DNA from: Thiohalorhabdus denitrificans
GTDB taxonomy: Bacteria > Pseudomonadota > Gammaproteobacteria > Thiohalorhabdales > Thiohalorhabdaceae
DNA length: 64,000 nt
Reading direction: 5' to 3'
Assembly: GCF_001399755.1 (NCBI RefSeq)
Contig: NZ_LJCP01000005.1
Span: 1-64,000 of the forward strand
The number at the start of each line of letters is the position of its first letter. Position 1 is the first letter of the stretch. Of the stretch, positions 39,236-49,702 are shown in pieces. The notes below the pieces were generated by a model. The model did no database searches. It was not told the DNA's origin and saw only the letters and a list, made by a program, of their open reading frames with translations. Position numbers and translations under genes: made by a program.

Positions 39236-39760
39236 TCACTGCGTCTTGTGCGGGGTCACGACCATGATCATCTGCCGCCCTTCCAGCTTGGGCTGCTGCT
39301 CCACCTTGCCGTACTCCGAGAGATCCTCCTCGATGCGCTGGAGAATCCCACGCCCGATGTCCTGATGGAGCATCTCCCGGCCGCGGAAGCGCATGGTCAC
39401 CTTGACGCGATCGCCCTGCTTGAGGAACCGGATGGCGTTCTTGAGCTTGACCTGGTAGTCGTGCTGATCCGTCTTGGGACGGAACTTGACTTCCTTGAGC
39501 TGGACCTGCTTCGTCTTCGCCTTGGCACGGTGGGCCTGCTTGCTGGCCTCGTACTTGTACTTGCCGTAGTCCATGATCTTGCACACAGGCGGCTCCGCCT
39601 GCGGCGAGACCTCGACCAAGTCGAGACCGGCCTCGTCCGCTCTATCGAACGCTTCCTGGAGGGAAACAACGCCTACCTGCTCGCCCTCGGCGTCAACCAG
39701 GCGCACCTCTTCGGCTTCGATGTCCTCATTGACGCGCGGCTGTTTCTCCTGTTTAGCGAT
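39236..39760 (-). CDS. infC: translation initiation factor IF-3 (ATC start)
   Basis: IF3 discriminates against wrong start codons and keeps the 30S subunit free. The 174-aa protein has the N-domain ([31 protein letters not shown]) and C-domain ([20 protein letters not shown]). The only start with proper N-terminus is ATC at 39760, preceded by GGAGGG; a downstream GTG at 39706 is less likely. Rare start codons (AUU in E. coli) let IF3 repress its own translation. thrS ends just 3 nt upstream. Confidence 0.94.
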   Translation of the reverse strand: MAKQEKQPRVNEDIEAEEVRLVDAEGEQVGVVSLQEAFDRADEAGLDLVEVSPQAEPPVCKIMDYGKYKYEASKQAHRAKAKTKQVQLKEVKFRPKTDQHDYQVKLKNAIRFLKQGDRVKVTMRFRGREMLHQDIGRGILQRIEEDLSEYGKVEQQPKLEGRQMIMVVTPHKTQ

Positions 39761-39762
39761 CT

Positions 39763-41694
39763 CTAGCCCTCCGATTCAATCTGTTTGTTATCGACCTCGG
39801 TCCGCAGACGGTCGATAAACGTGCCGACATCCATGGCCCCCAGATCCTCCCCGGACCGGTGGCGCACGGATACCTGGCCGGATTCCATTTCCTGGTCCCC
39901 CACCACCAGCATGTAGGGGACCTTGTCCATGGTATGCTGACGTATTTTAAAGCCGACCTTTTCGTTCCTCAAGTCGGCCTCCGCCCAAAATCCGGCGTTT
40001 TTCAGCTTATTCGCCACCTCGGCGGCGTAGTCGGCCTGGTGGTCGGTGATGGGGAGCACCTGCGCCTGAACCGGGGCCAGCCAAGCCGGGAACTTGCCGG
40101 CATAGTGCTCGATCAGGACGCCGAAGAAGCGTTCCAGGGAGCCGAAGATGGCCCGGTGGATCATGATCGGCCGGGAGCGCCCGCTCGATTCGTCCACATA
40201 CTCCAGATCGAACCGCTCCGGCAGGTTGAAGTCAAGCTGCACGGTGGAGCACTGCCACTGCCGGCCGATGGCGTCGCGGATCTTGAAGTCGATCTTGGGG
40301 CCGTAGAAGGCGCCGCCGCCCTCGTCCAGGTGGTAATCCAGGCCGCGCGACTCGATGGCGCCGCGCAGGGCGTTCGTGGCCTTGTCCCAGATCTCGTCCG
40401 AGCCCACCGACTTCTCCTCCGGCCGAGTGGAGAGAAACAGGTCCACGTCCTCGAAGCCGAAGGTATTGAGCACGCGCAGGGTCAGCTCCAGGACCCCACC
40501 GATCTCCGCCTCGAGCTGATCCTCGCGGCAGAAGATGTGGGCGTCGTCCTGGGTGAAGCCGCGCACCCGCATCAGACCGTGCAGGGCCCCGCTCATCTCG
40601 TAGCGGTACACCGTGCCCAGCTCGGCCCAGCGGATGGGCAGTTCGCGGTAGGAGCGCAACTGGTCCTTGTACACCAGGACGTGGAAGGGGCAGTTCATGG
40701 GCTTGATCTCGAACGGATGCCCTTCCACCTCCATGGCCGGATACATGGAGTCGTTGTAGAAGTCCGCGTGGCCGGAGGTCTGCCAAAGGTCGTAATCGGC
40801 CACGTGCGGGGTGTACAGAAACTCGTAGCCGGCGCGCTCGTGCTCGGTGCGCCAGTACTCCTCGATGCGGCGCCGGATCCGCGCCCCCTTGGGGTGCCAG
40901 AACACCAGGCCCCCACCGGCATCCTCCTGGATCGAGAACAGGTCGAGCTGCTGACCGAGCCGGCGGTGGTCGCGTTTTTCCGCCTCTTCCAGCTGCTTGA
41001 GGTAGCGCTTCAGGGCCTTTCTGTCGGACCACGCGGTGCCATAGACCCGCTGCAGCATCTCGTTGCGGGCGTCACCGCGCCAGTAGGCCCCGGAGACCTT
41101 GGTGAGCTTGAAGGCCTTGAGCTTGCCCGTGCTCGGCACGTGCGGCCCCCGGCACAGGTCGACGAAATCGCCCTGCCAGTAGACGGACACGTCCTCGTTA
41201 TCGGGGATCTCGCCGATGATCTCCGCCTTGTAGACCTCCCCCTCGTCCCGGAAGAAGCGGATGGCTTCGTCCCGGTCCCAGACCTCGCGCCGAACCGGCT
41301 CATCCCGCTCGGCGATCTCGGCCATCTTCTCCTCGATGGCCTCCAGATCTTCCGGGGTGAAGGGCCGGTCGTAGGCGAAATCGTAATAGAAGCCGTTCTC
41401 CACCACGGGGCCGATGGTTACCTGGGCCTCCGGAAACAGTTCCTTCACCGCCTCCGCCAGGAGGTGGGCCGTGGAGTGCCGAATAACCTCCAGGCCTTCC
41501 TCGTCGTCGGCGGTGATGATGGCCACCTCGGCGTTATCCGGGATCGGAGCGGAAAGGTCCACAAGGCGCCCGTTCACCTTGCCGGCGACGGCGGCCTTGG
41601 CCAAGCCAGGTCCGATGTCGGCGGCGACGTCGCCAACGGTGACCGGCTTCTCGAATTCCTTCTTGGACCCGTCGGGTAGGGAAACGGATGGCAC
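39763..41694 (-). CDS. thrS: threonyl-tRNA synthetase
   Basis: ThrS charges tRNA-Thr and edits mis-charged Ser. The 643-aa protein has the TGS domain (residues 1-62), editing domain ([16 protein letters not shown], about 75-90, with the H..H pair), class II catalytic core with zinc-binding Cys/His ([12 protein letters not shown]), motif 2 ([20 protein letters not shown]), motif 3 and an anticodon-binding domain. The thrS-infC-rpmI-rplT operon order matches E. coli. No operator was identified. Confidence 0.98.
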   Translation of the reverse strand: MPSVSLPDGSKKEFEKPVTVGDVAADIGPGLAKAAVAGKVNGRLVDLSAPIPDNAEVAIITADDEEGLEVIRHSTAHLLAEAVKELFPEAQVTIGPVVENGFYYDFAYDRPFTPEDLEAIEEKMAEIAERDEPVRREVWDRDEAIRFFRDEGEVYKAEIIGEIPDNEDVSVYWQGDFVDLCRGPHVPSTGKLKAFKLTKVSGAYWRGDARNEMLQRVYGTAWSDRKALKRYLKQLEEAEKRDHRRLGQQLDLFSIQEDAGGGLVFWHPKGARIRRRIEEYWRTEHERAGYEFLYTPHVADYDLWQTSGHADFYNDSMYPAMEVEGHPFEIKPMNCPFHVLVYKDQLRSYRELPIRWAELGTVYRYEMSGALHGLMRVRGFTQDDAHIFCREDQLEAEIGGVLELTLRVLNTFGFEDVDLFLSTRPEEKSVGSDEIWDKATNALRGAIESRGLDYHLDEGGGAFYGPKIDFKIRDAIGRQWQCSTVQLDFNLPERFDLEYVDESSGRSRPIMIHRAIFGSLERFFGVLIEHYAGKFPAWLAPVQAQVLPITDHQADYAAEVANKLKNAGFWAEADLRNEKVGFKIRQHTMDKVPYMLVVGDQEMESGQVSVRHRSGEDLGAMDVGTFIDRLRTEVDNKQIESEG

Positions 41695-41785
41695 CGCGGA
41701 CTCCCGTGCTTGCTTGAACCGGAGCTCGGATTCGGACAGGAACCGGAAGTTTGGCCCTCCCCTGCCGCACCGAGTTCCCTGGAAA

Positions 41786-41812
41786 CAAAAAAAGGCATCC
41801 GCCCGGATGCCT
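41786..41812 (-). terminator. Rho-independent terminator of tRNA-Val
   Basis: A 9-bp stem (41793-41801 with 41804-41812; the inner pair probably opens to form the loop) is followed on the minus strand by TTTTTTTG. It lies 12 bp past the tRNA-Val 3' end. Confidence 0.88.
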
Positions 41813-41824
41813 CGAGTCAGGATA

Positions 41825-41899
41825 TGGTAGGCGCGGGCGGTTTCGAACCGCCGACCTCTACCGTGTCAAGGTAGCGCTCTCCCGCTGAGCTACGCGCCT
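41825..41899 (-). tRNA. tRNA-Val (GAC)
   Basis: A 75-nt cloverleaf with encoded CCA, acceptor stem AGGCGCG/CGCGCCT and anticodon GAC between CTACC and GGTAG. It decodes GUC and GUU and has its own predicted promoter and terminator between nuoN and thrS. Confidence 0.96.
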
Positions 41900-41913
41900 T
41901 TAGGGAATTCAGA

Positions 41914-41943
41914 AAAATACCACTCTGCAGCTCCGAGGGTCAA
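41914..41943 (-). promoter_or_regulatory. tRNA-Val promoter (predicted)
   Basis: On the minus strand there is a -35 TTGACC (41938-41943), an 18-bp spacer and a -10 TATTTT (41914-41919), 14 bp before the tRNA 5' end. Confidence 0.65.
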
Positions 41944-41951
41944 CCCTGTCC

Positions 41952-41988
41952 GGCCCGGGCCCGCCTTCCGGCCGGGCGGGCCCGGGCC
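41952..41988 (-). terminator. GC-rich hairpin after nuoN
   Basis: A perfect 14-bp GC-only stem (41952-41965 with 41975-41988) lies right after the nuoN stop. It lacks a U-run, so it is a probable 3' end stabiliser or a poor terminator of the nuo operon. Confidence 0.6.
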
Positions 41989-41992
41989 GTCC

Positions 41993-43441
41993 TTACAGGG
42001 ACCGAACGGCGAACAGGGACAACTCCACCAGAGGGGCCGGGACGATGCCCAACAGGAGCACCGCCAAGGCGTTCAGGGACAGGGCCCCGGTGGCGAGACC
42101 ATCCCGATCCGGGGTCAGCTCAGCGCCGGGGGCGTCGAAATACATCACCTTCACCACCCGCAGGTAGTAGAAGGCGCCGATCACAGCCATGAGGACACCG
42201 AACACCGCCAGTCCCACCATGTCCGCCTGCACGGCGGCCTGGAAGACGTACAGCTTGGCCATGAAGCCGCCCGTGGGGGGGACTCCGGCCATGGCGAACA
42301 TCAGGATCATCATCAGGAAGGCCTTCCAGGGATGGCTCTGGGAAAAGCCGGCGTAGTCCTCGATGCGCTCCCCGGCCACGCCCTGGCGGTGCATCATGGT
42401 CACCAGGCCGAAGGCGGCGCCGCCCATGAGGGTGTACATGACCATGTACATCATGGTCGGCATGTAGCCGGTTGCGGCGGTGGGGGCCGCGGCCAAGCCG
42501 ATGAGCAGGTAGCCCACGTGGGCGATGGCCGAATAGGCCAGCATCCGCTTCAGGCTGCTCTGGGCAATGGCAACTACGTTACCGACCACCAGCGACAGCA
42601 CCGCCAGGATGGCCGCGATCTCCTGCCACTGGGCCGCCATGGGGCCGAGCCCGTCCACCATGACCCGCAGAAGCAGGGCGAAGGCCGCAAGCTTGGGCGT
42701 GGAGGCGAGCAGGGCGGTGATCGGGGAAGGCGCGCCCTGGTAGACGTCGGGCACCCACATGTGGAACGGAACGGCGCCCAGCTTGAAGGCCAGGCCGATG
42801 GCGACGAACACCACGCCCATCACCATGAGGGGATCGTCCACCCCCACCTCGCCCGCGTGACTGGCCACGTCGGCGATCAGCAGGCTGCCGCTGGCGCCGT
42901 AGAGCAGCGAGAGGCCGTAGAGGAATACCCCCGAGGCCAGCGAGCCGAGGATGAAGTACTTGAGCGCCCCCTCGGTGGCCGGCACGGAGTCCCGGTCCAT
43001 GGCGATCATGGTGTACAGGGACAGGGACATGAGCTCCAGGCCCAGGTAGGCCATCAGCAGCGTCCCCGCGGAGGCCATGAGCATCATGCCCGTGGTGGCG
43101 AGCAGCACCAGAATGAACAGCTCGCCCTTGTACATCTCCAGACGCTGCAGCGGGCGCCGGGCGTAGATCACCACCAGGGCCGTCATCACCAGCAGGACGA
43201 GCTTCAGGACTCCGCTCAGGGAGTCGTGCACGAAATGGCCGTGGAAGGCGGTCTCTCTCGCCTCGGGCAGCCCGTTAACGGCCAGCAGGGCCCCCACCAG
43301 CAGGGTCAGGACGGTGGCGCCATAGGTGATGCCCCGCTGCCCCGGCTTCAGGTACAGGTCCAGGACCAGGATCACGCAGGCCATCGCCACCACGAAAAGC
43401 TCGGGGAGGATGGCCCCCAGGTCGCTCGCTGAAAACTCCAT
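41993..43441 (-). CDS. nuoN: NADH-quinone oxidoreductase subunit N
   Basis: NuoN is one of the three antiporter-like proton-pumping membrane subunits of complex I. The 482-aa protein has about 14 membrane helices and the family motifs with conserved lysines and glutamates, for example LGLELMSLSLYTMIA and GAVPFHMWVPDVYQGAPSP. It is the last gene of the nuoA-N operon, 38 bp after nuoM. Confidence 0.97.
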   Translation of the reverse strand: MEFSASDLGAILPELFVVAMACVILVLDLYLKPGQRGITYGATVLTLLVGALLAVNGLPEARETAFHGHFVHDSLSGVLKLVLLVMTALVVIYARRPLQRLEMYKGELFILVLLATTGMMLMASAGTLLMAYLGLELMSLSLYTMIAMDRDSVPATEGALKYFILGSLASGVFLYGLSLLYGASGSLLIADVASHAGEVGVDDPLMVMGVVFVAIGLAFKLGAVPFHMWVPDVYQGAPSPITALLASTPKLAAFALLLRVMVDGLGPMAAQWQEIAAILAVLSLVVGNVVAIAQSSLKRMLAYSAIAHVGYLLIGLAAAPTAATGYMPTMMYMVMYTLMGGAAFGLVTMMHRQGVAGERIEDYAGFSQSHPWKAFLMMILMFAMAGVPPTGGFMAKLYVFQAAVQADMVGLAVFGVLMAVIGAFYYLRVVKVMYFDAPGAELTPDRDGLATGALSLNALAVLLLGIVPAPLVELSLFAVRSL

Positions 43442-43478
43442 GCGTTCCTACCCTCTTACCCGGGATCGCTTGCCGCGA

Positions 43479-44957
43479 TCAGAGCTTGGTGGTGTTGACC
43501 TGCTCGACCAACTGGGTGACCGAGCTGTCCATGATCTCCAGGAAAGGCGCCGGCCACAGCCCCATCAGGAGCACGAGGACCGCCAGGGGAGCGAAAACCC
43601 ACTTCTCCCGCACCGACATGGGCGGCATCTCCCGTTCGACCTTCTCGGAGGTAATGGCGCCGAAGATGACCCGCTTGTACAGCCAAAGCGTATAGGCCGC
43701 GCCGAGGATCAGGGTGGTCGCGGCCAGGACGGCGAACCAGGGCTGCACCTCGAAAGCGCCCAGGATCACCATGAACTCGCCCACGAACCCGGAGGTGCCG
43801 GGCAGCCCGGCGTTGGCCATGGCGAACAGCATGAAGAAGGCGGCGAACACCGGCATGACGTTGGCGACCCCGCCGTACTCGCTGATCCGCCGGGTGTGCA
43901 GCCGGTCGTACATGACGCCGATGCACAGGAACAGGGCGGCGGAGACGAAGCCGTGGGAGATCATCTGCACGAGCCCCCCGGCCACGCCCTGGTTGTTGAA
44001 CATGAAGTAGCCCAGGGTCACGAAGCCCATGTGGGCAATGGAGGAGTAGGCCACCAGCTTCTTCATGTCCTCCTGCACCAGGGCCACTAGGCCGATGTAG
44101 ACCACTGCCACCAGCGACACGGCGATCACCAGCCAGGCCAGCTCGTGGCTGGCGTCCGGGGTGATGGGCAGGGAGAAGCGCAGGAAACCGTAGCCGCCCA
44201 TCTTCAGCATGATGGCCGCCAGGATCACCGACCCGGCGGTCGGAGCCTCCACGTGGGCATCGGGCAGCCAGGTGTGCACCGGCCACATGGGCACCTTCAC
44301 GGCGAAGGCGATCAGGAAGGCCAGGAAGATCCACACCTGCTCCGCCAGGGACAGTTGGACATCATGCAGGGCGAGGATGTCGAAGGTGCCGGCCTGGGCG
44401 TAGAGGTAGACCAGCGCCACCAGCATCAGCACGGAGCCGAAGAAGGTGTAGAGGAAGAACTTGATGGTGGCGTAGATGCGGTTGGGCCCGCCCCAGATCC
44501 CGATGATCAGGAACATGGGGATCAGCATGGCCTCCCAGAACACGTAGAACAGCACCGCGTCCAGCGCCGAGAAGACGCCAATCATCAGGCCGTTCATGAT
44601 CAGGAAGGCGGCCATGTACAGGGGCACCTGCCGGGTGATGGACTCCCAGGAGGCGGCCACGGCGATCATCGTGGACAGGGAGGTGAGCAGCACCAGCAGC
44701 ACCGACAGGCCGTCCACGCCGAGCTTGTAATGGATATCGAAGGCCGGGATCCACACCCGGTCCTCGACGAACTGCATGCCCGCCGTTCCGGTGTCGAAGC
44801 CCACCAGCAGCAGCGTGGTGATCAGGAACACCACGCCGGATACCACCAGGGCCAGCCACCGGGCCATCTCATCGCGGTTACGGCCCAGGGCCAGGACCAG
44901 CAGCCCGCCCAGGATGGGCAGCCAGACGGATAGACTCAGGATGGGAAGCTGTTCCAC
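43479..44957 (-). CDS. nuoM: NADH-quinone oxidoreductase subunit M
   Basis: NuoM is an antiporter-like proton-translocating subunit. The 492-aa protein has about 14 helices and the conserved VPMWPVHTWLPDAHVEAPT segment, plus FWEAMLIPMFLIIGIWGG with the key glutamate. It lies 36 bp after nuoL and before nuoN. Confidence 0.97.
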   Translation of the reverse strand: MEQLPILSLSVWLPILGGLLVLALGRNRDEMARWLALVVSGVVFLITTLLLVGFDTGTAGMQFVEDRVWIPAFDIHYKLGVDGLSVLLVLLTSLSTMIAVAASWESITRQVPLYMAAFLIMNGLMIGVFSALDAVLFYVFWEAMLIPMFLIIGIWGGPNRIYATIKFFLYTFFGSVLMLVALVYLYAQAGTFDILALHDVQLSLAEQVWIFLAFLIAFAVKVPMWPVHTWLPDAHVEAPTAGSVILAAIMLKMGGYGFLRFSLPITPDASHELAWLVIAVSLVAVVYIGLVALVQEDMKKLVAYSSIAHMGFVTLGYFMFNNQGVAGGLVQMISHGFVSAALFLCIGVMYDRLHTRRISEYGGVANVMPVFAAFFMLFAMANAGLPGTSGFVGEFMVILGAFEVQPWFAVLAATTLILGAAYTLWLYKRVIFGAITSEKVEREMPPMSVREKWVFAPLAVLVLLMGLWPAPFLEIMDSSVTQLVEQVNTTKL

Positions 44958-44993
44958 GGGGTCCTCTCCAGAAGCGTTTTCCCGGACCGACGG

Positions 44994-46916
44994 TTACCGG
45001 ATCAGGTACCAGCTGACGAGGACGAACACCCCGATCAGCATGGAGAAGGCGTAGTGATAGACGTAGCCGCTCTGCAGGGCTCGAAGCCGGCCGGACAGGG
45101 CGGCGATGCGGCGGGCGGTGCCGTTAACCAGGCCGTCGTCGATGATGTCCTGGTCGCCCCGCCGCCACAGGAAGCGGCCCAGCCCGATGCCCCCCTCGGC
45201 AAACACCCGGTCAAAGAGCGCATCGAAGCCGTACTTCTTGTCCAGGATCCCGTAGACGGGGCCGCTGGCCTCGGCGATCTTCGCCGGCAGCCCCGGCCGC
45301 ACCATGTACAGGTAGTAGGCGGCGCCAATGCCCAGTAGGGCCAGGGCCAATGGGATGTAGACCTGCCAACCACCATGGTGATGGTGCAGCTCCTCCAGGA
45401 CCCGGTGGCCCTCGGCCACGTACAGCGCGTCGCCGAAGAAGCCGCCGAAGGCGACGGGCTCGATCCAGACGAAGCCGGCGAAGACCGAAGGGAGGGCGAG
45501 CAGGACCAGCGGCACGGTGATCACCCGGGGGGATTCATGGACGTGCGCCCTGGTGTGCTCGTCCATGCGCTCCTCGCCGTGGAAGGTCATGAAGTACATG
45601 CGGAAGGTGTACAGGGCGGTGACCACCACACCGGCCAGCACCGCCAAGTGGGCGAACCCGGCCCCCGGGATGTGCGAGAGCGCGGTGGCCTCGATGATGG
45701 TGTCCTTGGAATAGTAGCCCGCGAAGGGCCAGATCCCGGCCAGCGCCAGGGCGCCGACCAGGAAGGTCCAGTGGGTAATCGGCATGTACTTCTTCAGGCC
45801 GCCCATCTTGCGCATGTCCTGCTCGTCCAGCACGGCGTGGATGGCCGAGCCGGCGCCCAGGAACAGCAGCGCCTTGAAGAAGGCGTGGGTCATGAGGTGG
45901 AAGATACCGGCGGCGTAGGCGGACACGCCCATGGCCACCACCATGTAGCCCAGCTGGCTGAGGGTGGAGTAGGCAATCACCCGCTTGATGTCGTTCTGCA
46001 CCAGCCCGATGAGCGCCATGAACAGGGCGGTCACCGCGCCGACGATCAGCACCACCGCCAGGGCGGTCTCGCTATGCTCGAAGATGGGGGACAGCCGCGC
46101 CAGCATGAAGACACCCGCGGTCACCATGGTGGCGGCGTGGATCAACGCCGAGATGGGCGTGGGGCCCTCCATGGAGTCCGGCAGCCACACATGCAGCGGC
46201 ACCTGGGCCGACTTGCCCATGGCGCCCACGAACAGGGCAATGGCGATGAAGGTCACCACCGACCATTCCCATCCGGGGATGAGGGCGAAGGTGGTGCCCG
46301 CAAGGTTTCCCACCTGCGCGAACACGGCGTCGTACTGCAGGGTCCCGAACCAGGCGTAGACGGCGGCGATGCCCAGCAGGAAGCCGAAGTCGCCCACCCG
46401 GTTGACCAGGAAGGCCTTGAGGTTGGCGGCGATGGCCGTGGGCCGCTTGTACCAGAAGCCGATCAGGAGGTAGGAGACAAGCCCCACGCCTTCCCAGCCG
46501 AAAAACAGCACAAGGAAGTTGTTGCCCATGACGAGCATGAGCATGAAGAAGGTAAACAGGGAGATGTAGCTGAAGAACCGGTTGTACCCGGGATCCCCGT
46601 GCATGTAGCCGATGGTGTAGACGTGCACCAACAGGCTGACGAAGGTGACCACCGTCATCATCAGGGCGGTCAGCGGATCGATGAGGAAGCCCACCTCCAG
46701 GCTCAGGTCCCCGCTCACCAGCCAGGTGTAGACCGTGCCGTTGAAGGTGTTGCCCTGCAGGACGTCGGCCAGGACGTAAAGGGAAAGCAAGAAGGAGATG
46801 GCCACACCGGGAATCGCCCAGCGATGCCCCACCTCCCGGTCGCTCAGGGCCTTGGTCCCGGCCATGATGGCCCCCGCCAGCGAAGCCAGCGGGATCAGCA
46901 GGTAAAGCGCTTCCAT
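44994..46916 (-). CDS. nuoL: NADH-quinone oxidoreductase subunit L
   Basis: NuoL is the distal antiporter-like subunit of complex I. The 640-aa length includes the C-terminal amphipathic lateral helix region. Conserved parts include GWEGVGLVSYLLIGFWYKR, QVPLHVWLPDSMEGPTPISALIHAATMV (in two pieces) and the TM helices from 1 to 500. It follows nuoK by 87 bp. Confidence 0.97.
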   Translation of the reverse strand: MEALYLLIPLASLAGAIMAGTKALSDREVGHRWAIPGVAISFLLSLYVLADVLQGNTFNGTVYTWLVSGDLSLEVGFLIDPLTALMMTVVTFVSLLVHVYTIGYMHGDPGYNRFFSYISLFTFFMLMLVMGNNFLVLFFGWEGVGLVSYLLIGFWYKRPTAIAANLKAFLVNRVGDFGFLLGIAAVYAWFGTLQYDAVFAQVGNLAGTTFALIPGWEWSVVTFIAIALFVGAMGKSAQVPLHVWLPDSMEGPTPISALIHAATMVTAGVFMLARLSPIFEHSETALAVVLIVGAVTALFMALIGLVQNDIKRVIAYSTLSQLGYMVVAMGVSAYAAGIFHLMTHAFFKALLFLGAGSAIHAVLDEQDMRKMGGLKKYMPITHWTFLVGALALAGIWPFAGYYSKDTIIEATALSHIPGAGFAHLAVLAGVVVTALYTFRMYFMTFHGEERMDEHTRAHVHESPRVITVPLVLLALPSVFAGFVWIEPVAFGGFFGDALYVAEGHRVLEELHHHHGGWQVYIPLALALLGIGAAYYLYMVRPGLPAKIAEASGPVYGILDKKYGFDALFDRVFAEGGIGLGRFLWRRGDQDIIDDGLVNGTARRIAALSGRLRALQSGYVYHYAFSMLIGVFVLVSWYLIR

Positions 46917-47003
46917 GGTTGCCGCTTCCCCTTCCGAGTGGTTGGTCGCACCCCGCCAGCCGCGTGCGGGGCCCCTTTTGGATTCCGGTCCCGGGGCGGG
47001 CCG

Positions 47004-47309
47004 TCAGCCTTGCAGGCTGTTGATATCGTCCACGTCGATGCTGCGCTTGTTGCGGAAGAACAGCACCAGGATGGCCAGGCCGATGGCCGCCTCCGCGGCC
47101 GCCACCGTGAGGATGAAGAACACGAACACCTGGCCGTCGAGGTTGTTGAGGTGCTGGCTGAAGGCGATGAAGTTGATGTTCACCGCCAGGAGGATCAGCT
47201 CGATGGCCATCAGGATGGTGATGACGTTCTTCCGGTTGAGGAAGATCCCCATCACGCCGATGGCGAAGACGATCGCTCCCAGCACCAGATAGTTCGAAAG
47301 CGGAATCAT
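47004..47309 (-). CDS. nuoK: NADH-quinone oxidoreductase subunit K
   Basis: The 101-aa protein has three membrane helices and the membrane glutamates of NuoK ([15 protein letters not shown]) that link the antiporter subunits to the quinone arm. Length matches E. coli (100). It is 40 bp after nuoJ. Confidence 0.97.
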   Translation of the reverse strand: MIPLSNYLVLGAIVFAIGVMGIFLNRKNVITILMAIELILLAVNINFIAFSQHLNNLDGQVFVFFILTVAAAEAAIGLAILVLFFRNKRSIDVDDINSLQG

Positions 47310-47349
47310 GCGTTCTCCCAGGTCCTGTACGGGACGTCCGCCCGTGGTC

Positions 47350-47967
47350 CTATTGCTCGGTGCCCTGGCCGCCTTCGGAGGGCATGTCCACCATGCGCAC
47401 GCGGTCGCCGCGCCGCACCTGCACCTGCTCCCCAGGCTCCTGGTACTTGGAATCGGGCCGGCGCCGCAGGGTCAGGGCAATGGCCGCCACCAGGGCCACC
47501 AGGAGCACCAGGGCCGCCACCTCGAAGGGCAGGAAATAGTCGGTGTACAGCACCCGGCCGAGCAGGGTGGTGTTCCCGGTCTCCTCGCCGCCGATAGCGC
47601 TCCCCCCGCCGATCATCGGGGCCTCGCCCCCGGCCGTGAGCGCCATGGCCATCTCCACCACCAGGATGAAGGCGATCACCGCCCCCAGGGGCAGATAGTT
47701 GAGGATCCCCTCGCGCATCCGGGACAGGTTGATGTCGAGCATCATGATGACGAACAGGAACAGCACCATGACCGCACCCACGTACACCAGGATCAAGGTG
47801 AAGCCGAGGAACTCGGCGCCGGCCAGGATGAACAGGGCGGCGCCGTTGAAGAAGGCCAGCACCAGGAACAGCACCGAATGGACCGGGTTGCGGGCCGAGA
47901 TCACCATGAAGGCGGAGGCCACCAGGATGGTGGCGAACAAGTAGAAAATGGCCTCTAGGGCAGACAT
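47350..47967 (-). CDS. nuoJ: NADH-quinone oxidoreductase subunit J
   Basis: The 205-aa membrane protein has five helices with the NuoJ landmarks [20 protein letters not shown] and [18 protein letters not shown], then a charged cytoplasmic tail. It takes part in the proton pathway near the quinone site. It lies 116 bp after nuoI. Confidence 0.96.
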   Translation of the reverse strand: MSALEAIFYLFATILVASAFMVISARNPVHSVLFLVLAFFNGAALFILAGAEFLGFTLILVYVGAVMVLFLFVIMMLDINLSRMREGILNYLPLGAVIAFILVVEMAMALTAGGEAPMIGGGSAIGGEETGNTTLLGRVLYTDYFLPFEVAALVLLVALVAAIALTLRRRPDSKYQEPGEQVQVRRGDRVRMVDMPSEGGQGTEQ

Positions 47968-48083
47968 GGTCGCTGTCTTTCCTCGCTTGCGCGGTCGCTA
48001 GTAGGTGACTCGCCGGTAATGGCACGCACGCGCCCGTCCTCGGCCCCGGCGGCGGGGGCCGGCCCCATGCCCGGGGCGGGGGC

Positions 48084-48569
48084 TCAGCGGTATGGCGCGT
48101 CCAGGCGCCGGTTCTCGGCGATCTCCGCTTCGTACTTGTCGCCGATGGCCAGCAGGGTTTCCTTGCCGTAGATCAGGTCGCCCCGCTCCTCCCCGTGGAA
48201 CTCGAAGATGTGGGTTTCCACGATGGAGTCCACCGGGCAGGACTCCTCACACAGCCCGCAGTAGATGCACTTGGTGAGATCGATGTCGTAGCGGGTGGTC
48301 CGGCGCGTGCCGTCGTCCCGCTCCTCGCTCTCGATGGTGATGGCCAGAGCCGGGCAGACGGCCTCGCACAGCTTGCAGGCGATGCACCGCTCCTCGCCGT
48401 TCGGGTACCGCCGGAGGGCATGGAGGCCGCGGAAGCGCGGCGACATGGGCGTGTACTCGTCCGGATACTGGACGGTGATCTTCCGCTTGAACATGTGGCG
48501 GCCCGTGAGCATAAGGCCGCGCCACAGCTCCGTCAAAAAGAAGGTCTGGAAGAACCTCGGGCCGGACAT
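48084..48569 (-). CDS. nuoI: NADH-quinone oxidoreductase subunit I
   Basis: NuoI (161 aa) carries clusters N6a and N6b in two CxxCxxCxxxCP motifs: Cys 62/65/68/72 and Cys 101/104/107/111. They carry electrons from the peripheral arm towards the quinone site. ATG 48569 with GGGAG 8 nt upstream is used in place of ATG 48584, since it gives the family-typical N-terminus. It follows nuoH by 18 bp. Confidence 0.97.
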   Translation of the reverse strand: MSGPRFFQTFFLTELWRGLMLTGRHMFKRKITVQYPDEYTPMSPRFRGLHALRRYPNGEERCIACKLCEAVCPALAITIESEERDDGTRRTTRYDIDLTKCIYCGLCEESCPVDSIVETHIFEFHGEERGDLIYGKETLLAIGDKYEAEIAENRRLDAPYR

Positions 48570-48587
48570 GGTTCGTGCTCCCATCTA

Positions 48588-49643
48588 TCAGTGGAAGATC
48601 GGGGCCAGGGGCGTCAGGTTGGCCACGGCGATCACCAGGATCCACACCAGCGTCACCGGGATGAAGACCTTCCAGCCGAGCCGCATGATCTGGTCATAGC
48701 GGTAGCGCGGGAAGGTAGCCCGGAACCAGAGGAAGAAGAACAGGAACAGCGCTGTCTTCAGCAGCAGCCAGACGGGGCCCGGGATCCAGGTAAAGGGGGC
48801 CACCGGCAGCGGGGCATCCCATCCGCCCAGGAACAGGAGGGCGGTCAGGATGGAAATCAGGATCATGTTGGCGTATTCCGCCAGGAAGAACAGGGCGAAG
48901 GTCATGCCGGCGTATTCCACGTGGAAGCCCGCCACGATCTCCGATTCGCCCTCGGCCACGTCGAAGGGCGCCCGGTTGGTCTCCGCCACGCCCGAGATGA
49001 AGTAGACCACGAACAGCGGCAGCAGGGGCAGGAAGTACCAATTCCAGATGCCCCCCGTCTGCGCCTCCACGATCTGGCCGATGTTCAGGCTGTTGGCCGC
49101 CATGATCACCCCGATCAGGGCGAAGCCCATGGCGATCTCGTAGGCGATCATCTGCGCGCCGGCCCGCATGGAGCCGAGGATCGCGTACTTCGAGTTGGCG
49201 GCCCAGCCGGCCATGATGATGCCGTAGATGCCCAGGGCCGTTACCGCCAGCAGGAACAGCAGGCTGACGTCGATATCCGCCAGCACGGGGTTAATCTCCC
49301 CGATGGGGGTGTCGTAGGTGGGCCCGAAGGGGATCACCGCCCAAGCCAGCAGCGCGGGACCGAGCGAGAGGAGCGGGGCGATGATGTAAACGGCCTTGCT
49401 CGACTGCGTGGGGAAGATGGATTCCTTGAACAGCAGCTTTAGGGCATCGGCGATGGGCTGCAGCCAGCCCCGCGGACCGACCCGGTTGGGTCCCACCCGT
49501 AGCTGGATGTAGCCGATCACCTTGCGCTCGGCGAAGGTCAGGTAGGCCACCGCGAGCATCAGCGGTACGAGGACGGCCACGATCTGGGCCAGAATCCAGG
49601 CCACCGGCAGGACGTACTCGAATGTCCATGAGGCCAAGGTCAT
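48588..49643 (-). CDS. nuoH: NADH-quinone oxidoreductase subunit H
   Basis: The 351-aa membrane protein has eight helices and lines the quinone site. Landmarks are [19 protein letters not shown] and the [20 protein letters not shown] loop, which contacts quinone and NuoB/D. It starts 59 bp after nuoG. Confidence 0.98.
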   Translation of the reverse strand: MTLASWTFEYVLPVAWILAQIVAVLVPLMLAVAYLTFAERKVIGYIQLRVGPNRVGPRGWLQPIADALKLLFKESIFPTQSSKAVYIIAPLLSLGPALLAWAVIPFGPTYDTPIGEINPVLADIDVSLLFLLAVTALGIYGIIMAGWAANSKYAILGSMRAGAQMIAYEIAMGFALIGVIMAANSLNIGQIVEAQTGGIWNWYFLPLLPLFVVYFISGVAETNRAPFDVAEGESEIVAGFHVEYAGMTFALFFLAEYANMILISILTALLFLGGWDAPLPVAPFTWIPGPVWLLLKTALFLFFFLWFRATFPRYRYDQIMRLGWKVFIPVTLVWILVIAVANLTPLAPIFH

Positions 49644-49702
49644 CCATCACCCCTTAAGTTTGGTACCCGGAAACCGGGCCGGCGCATCGCCGGCCCCCGC
49701 GG

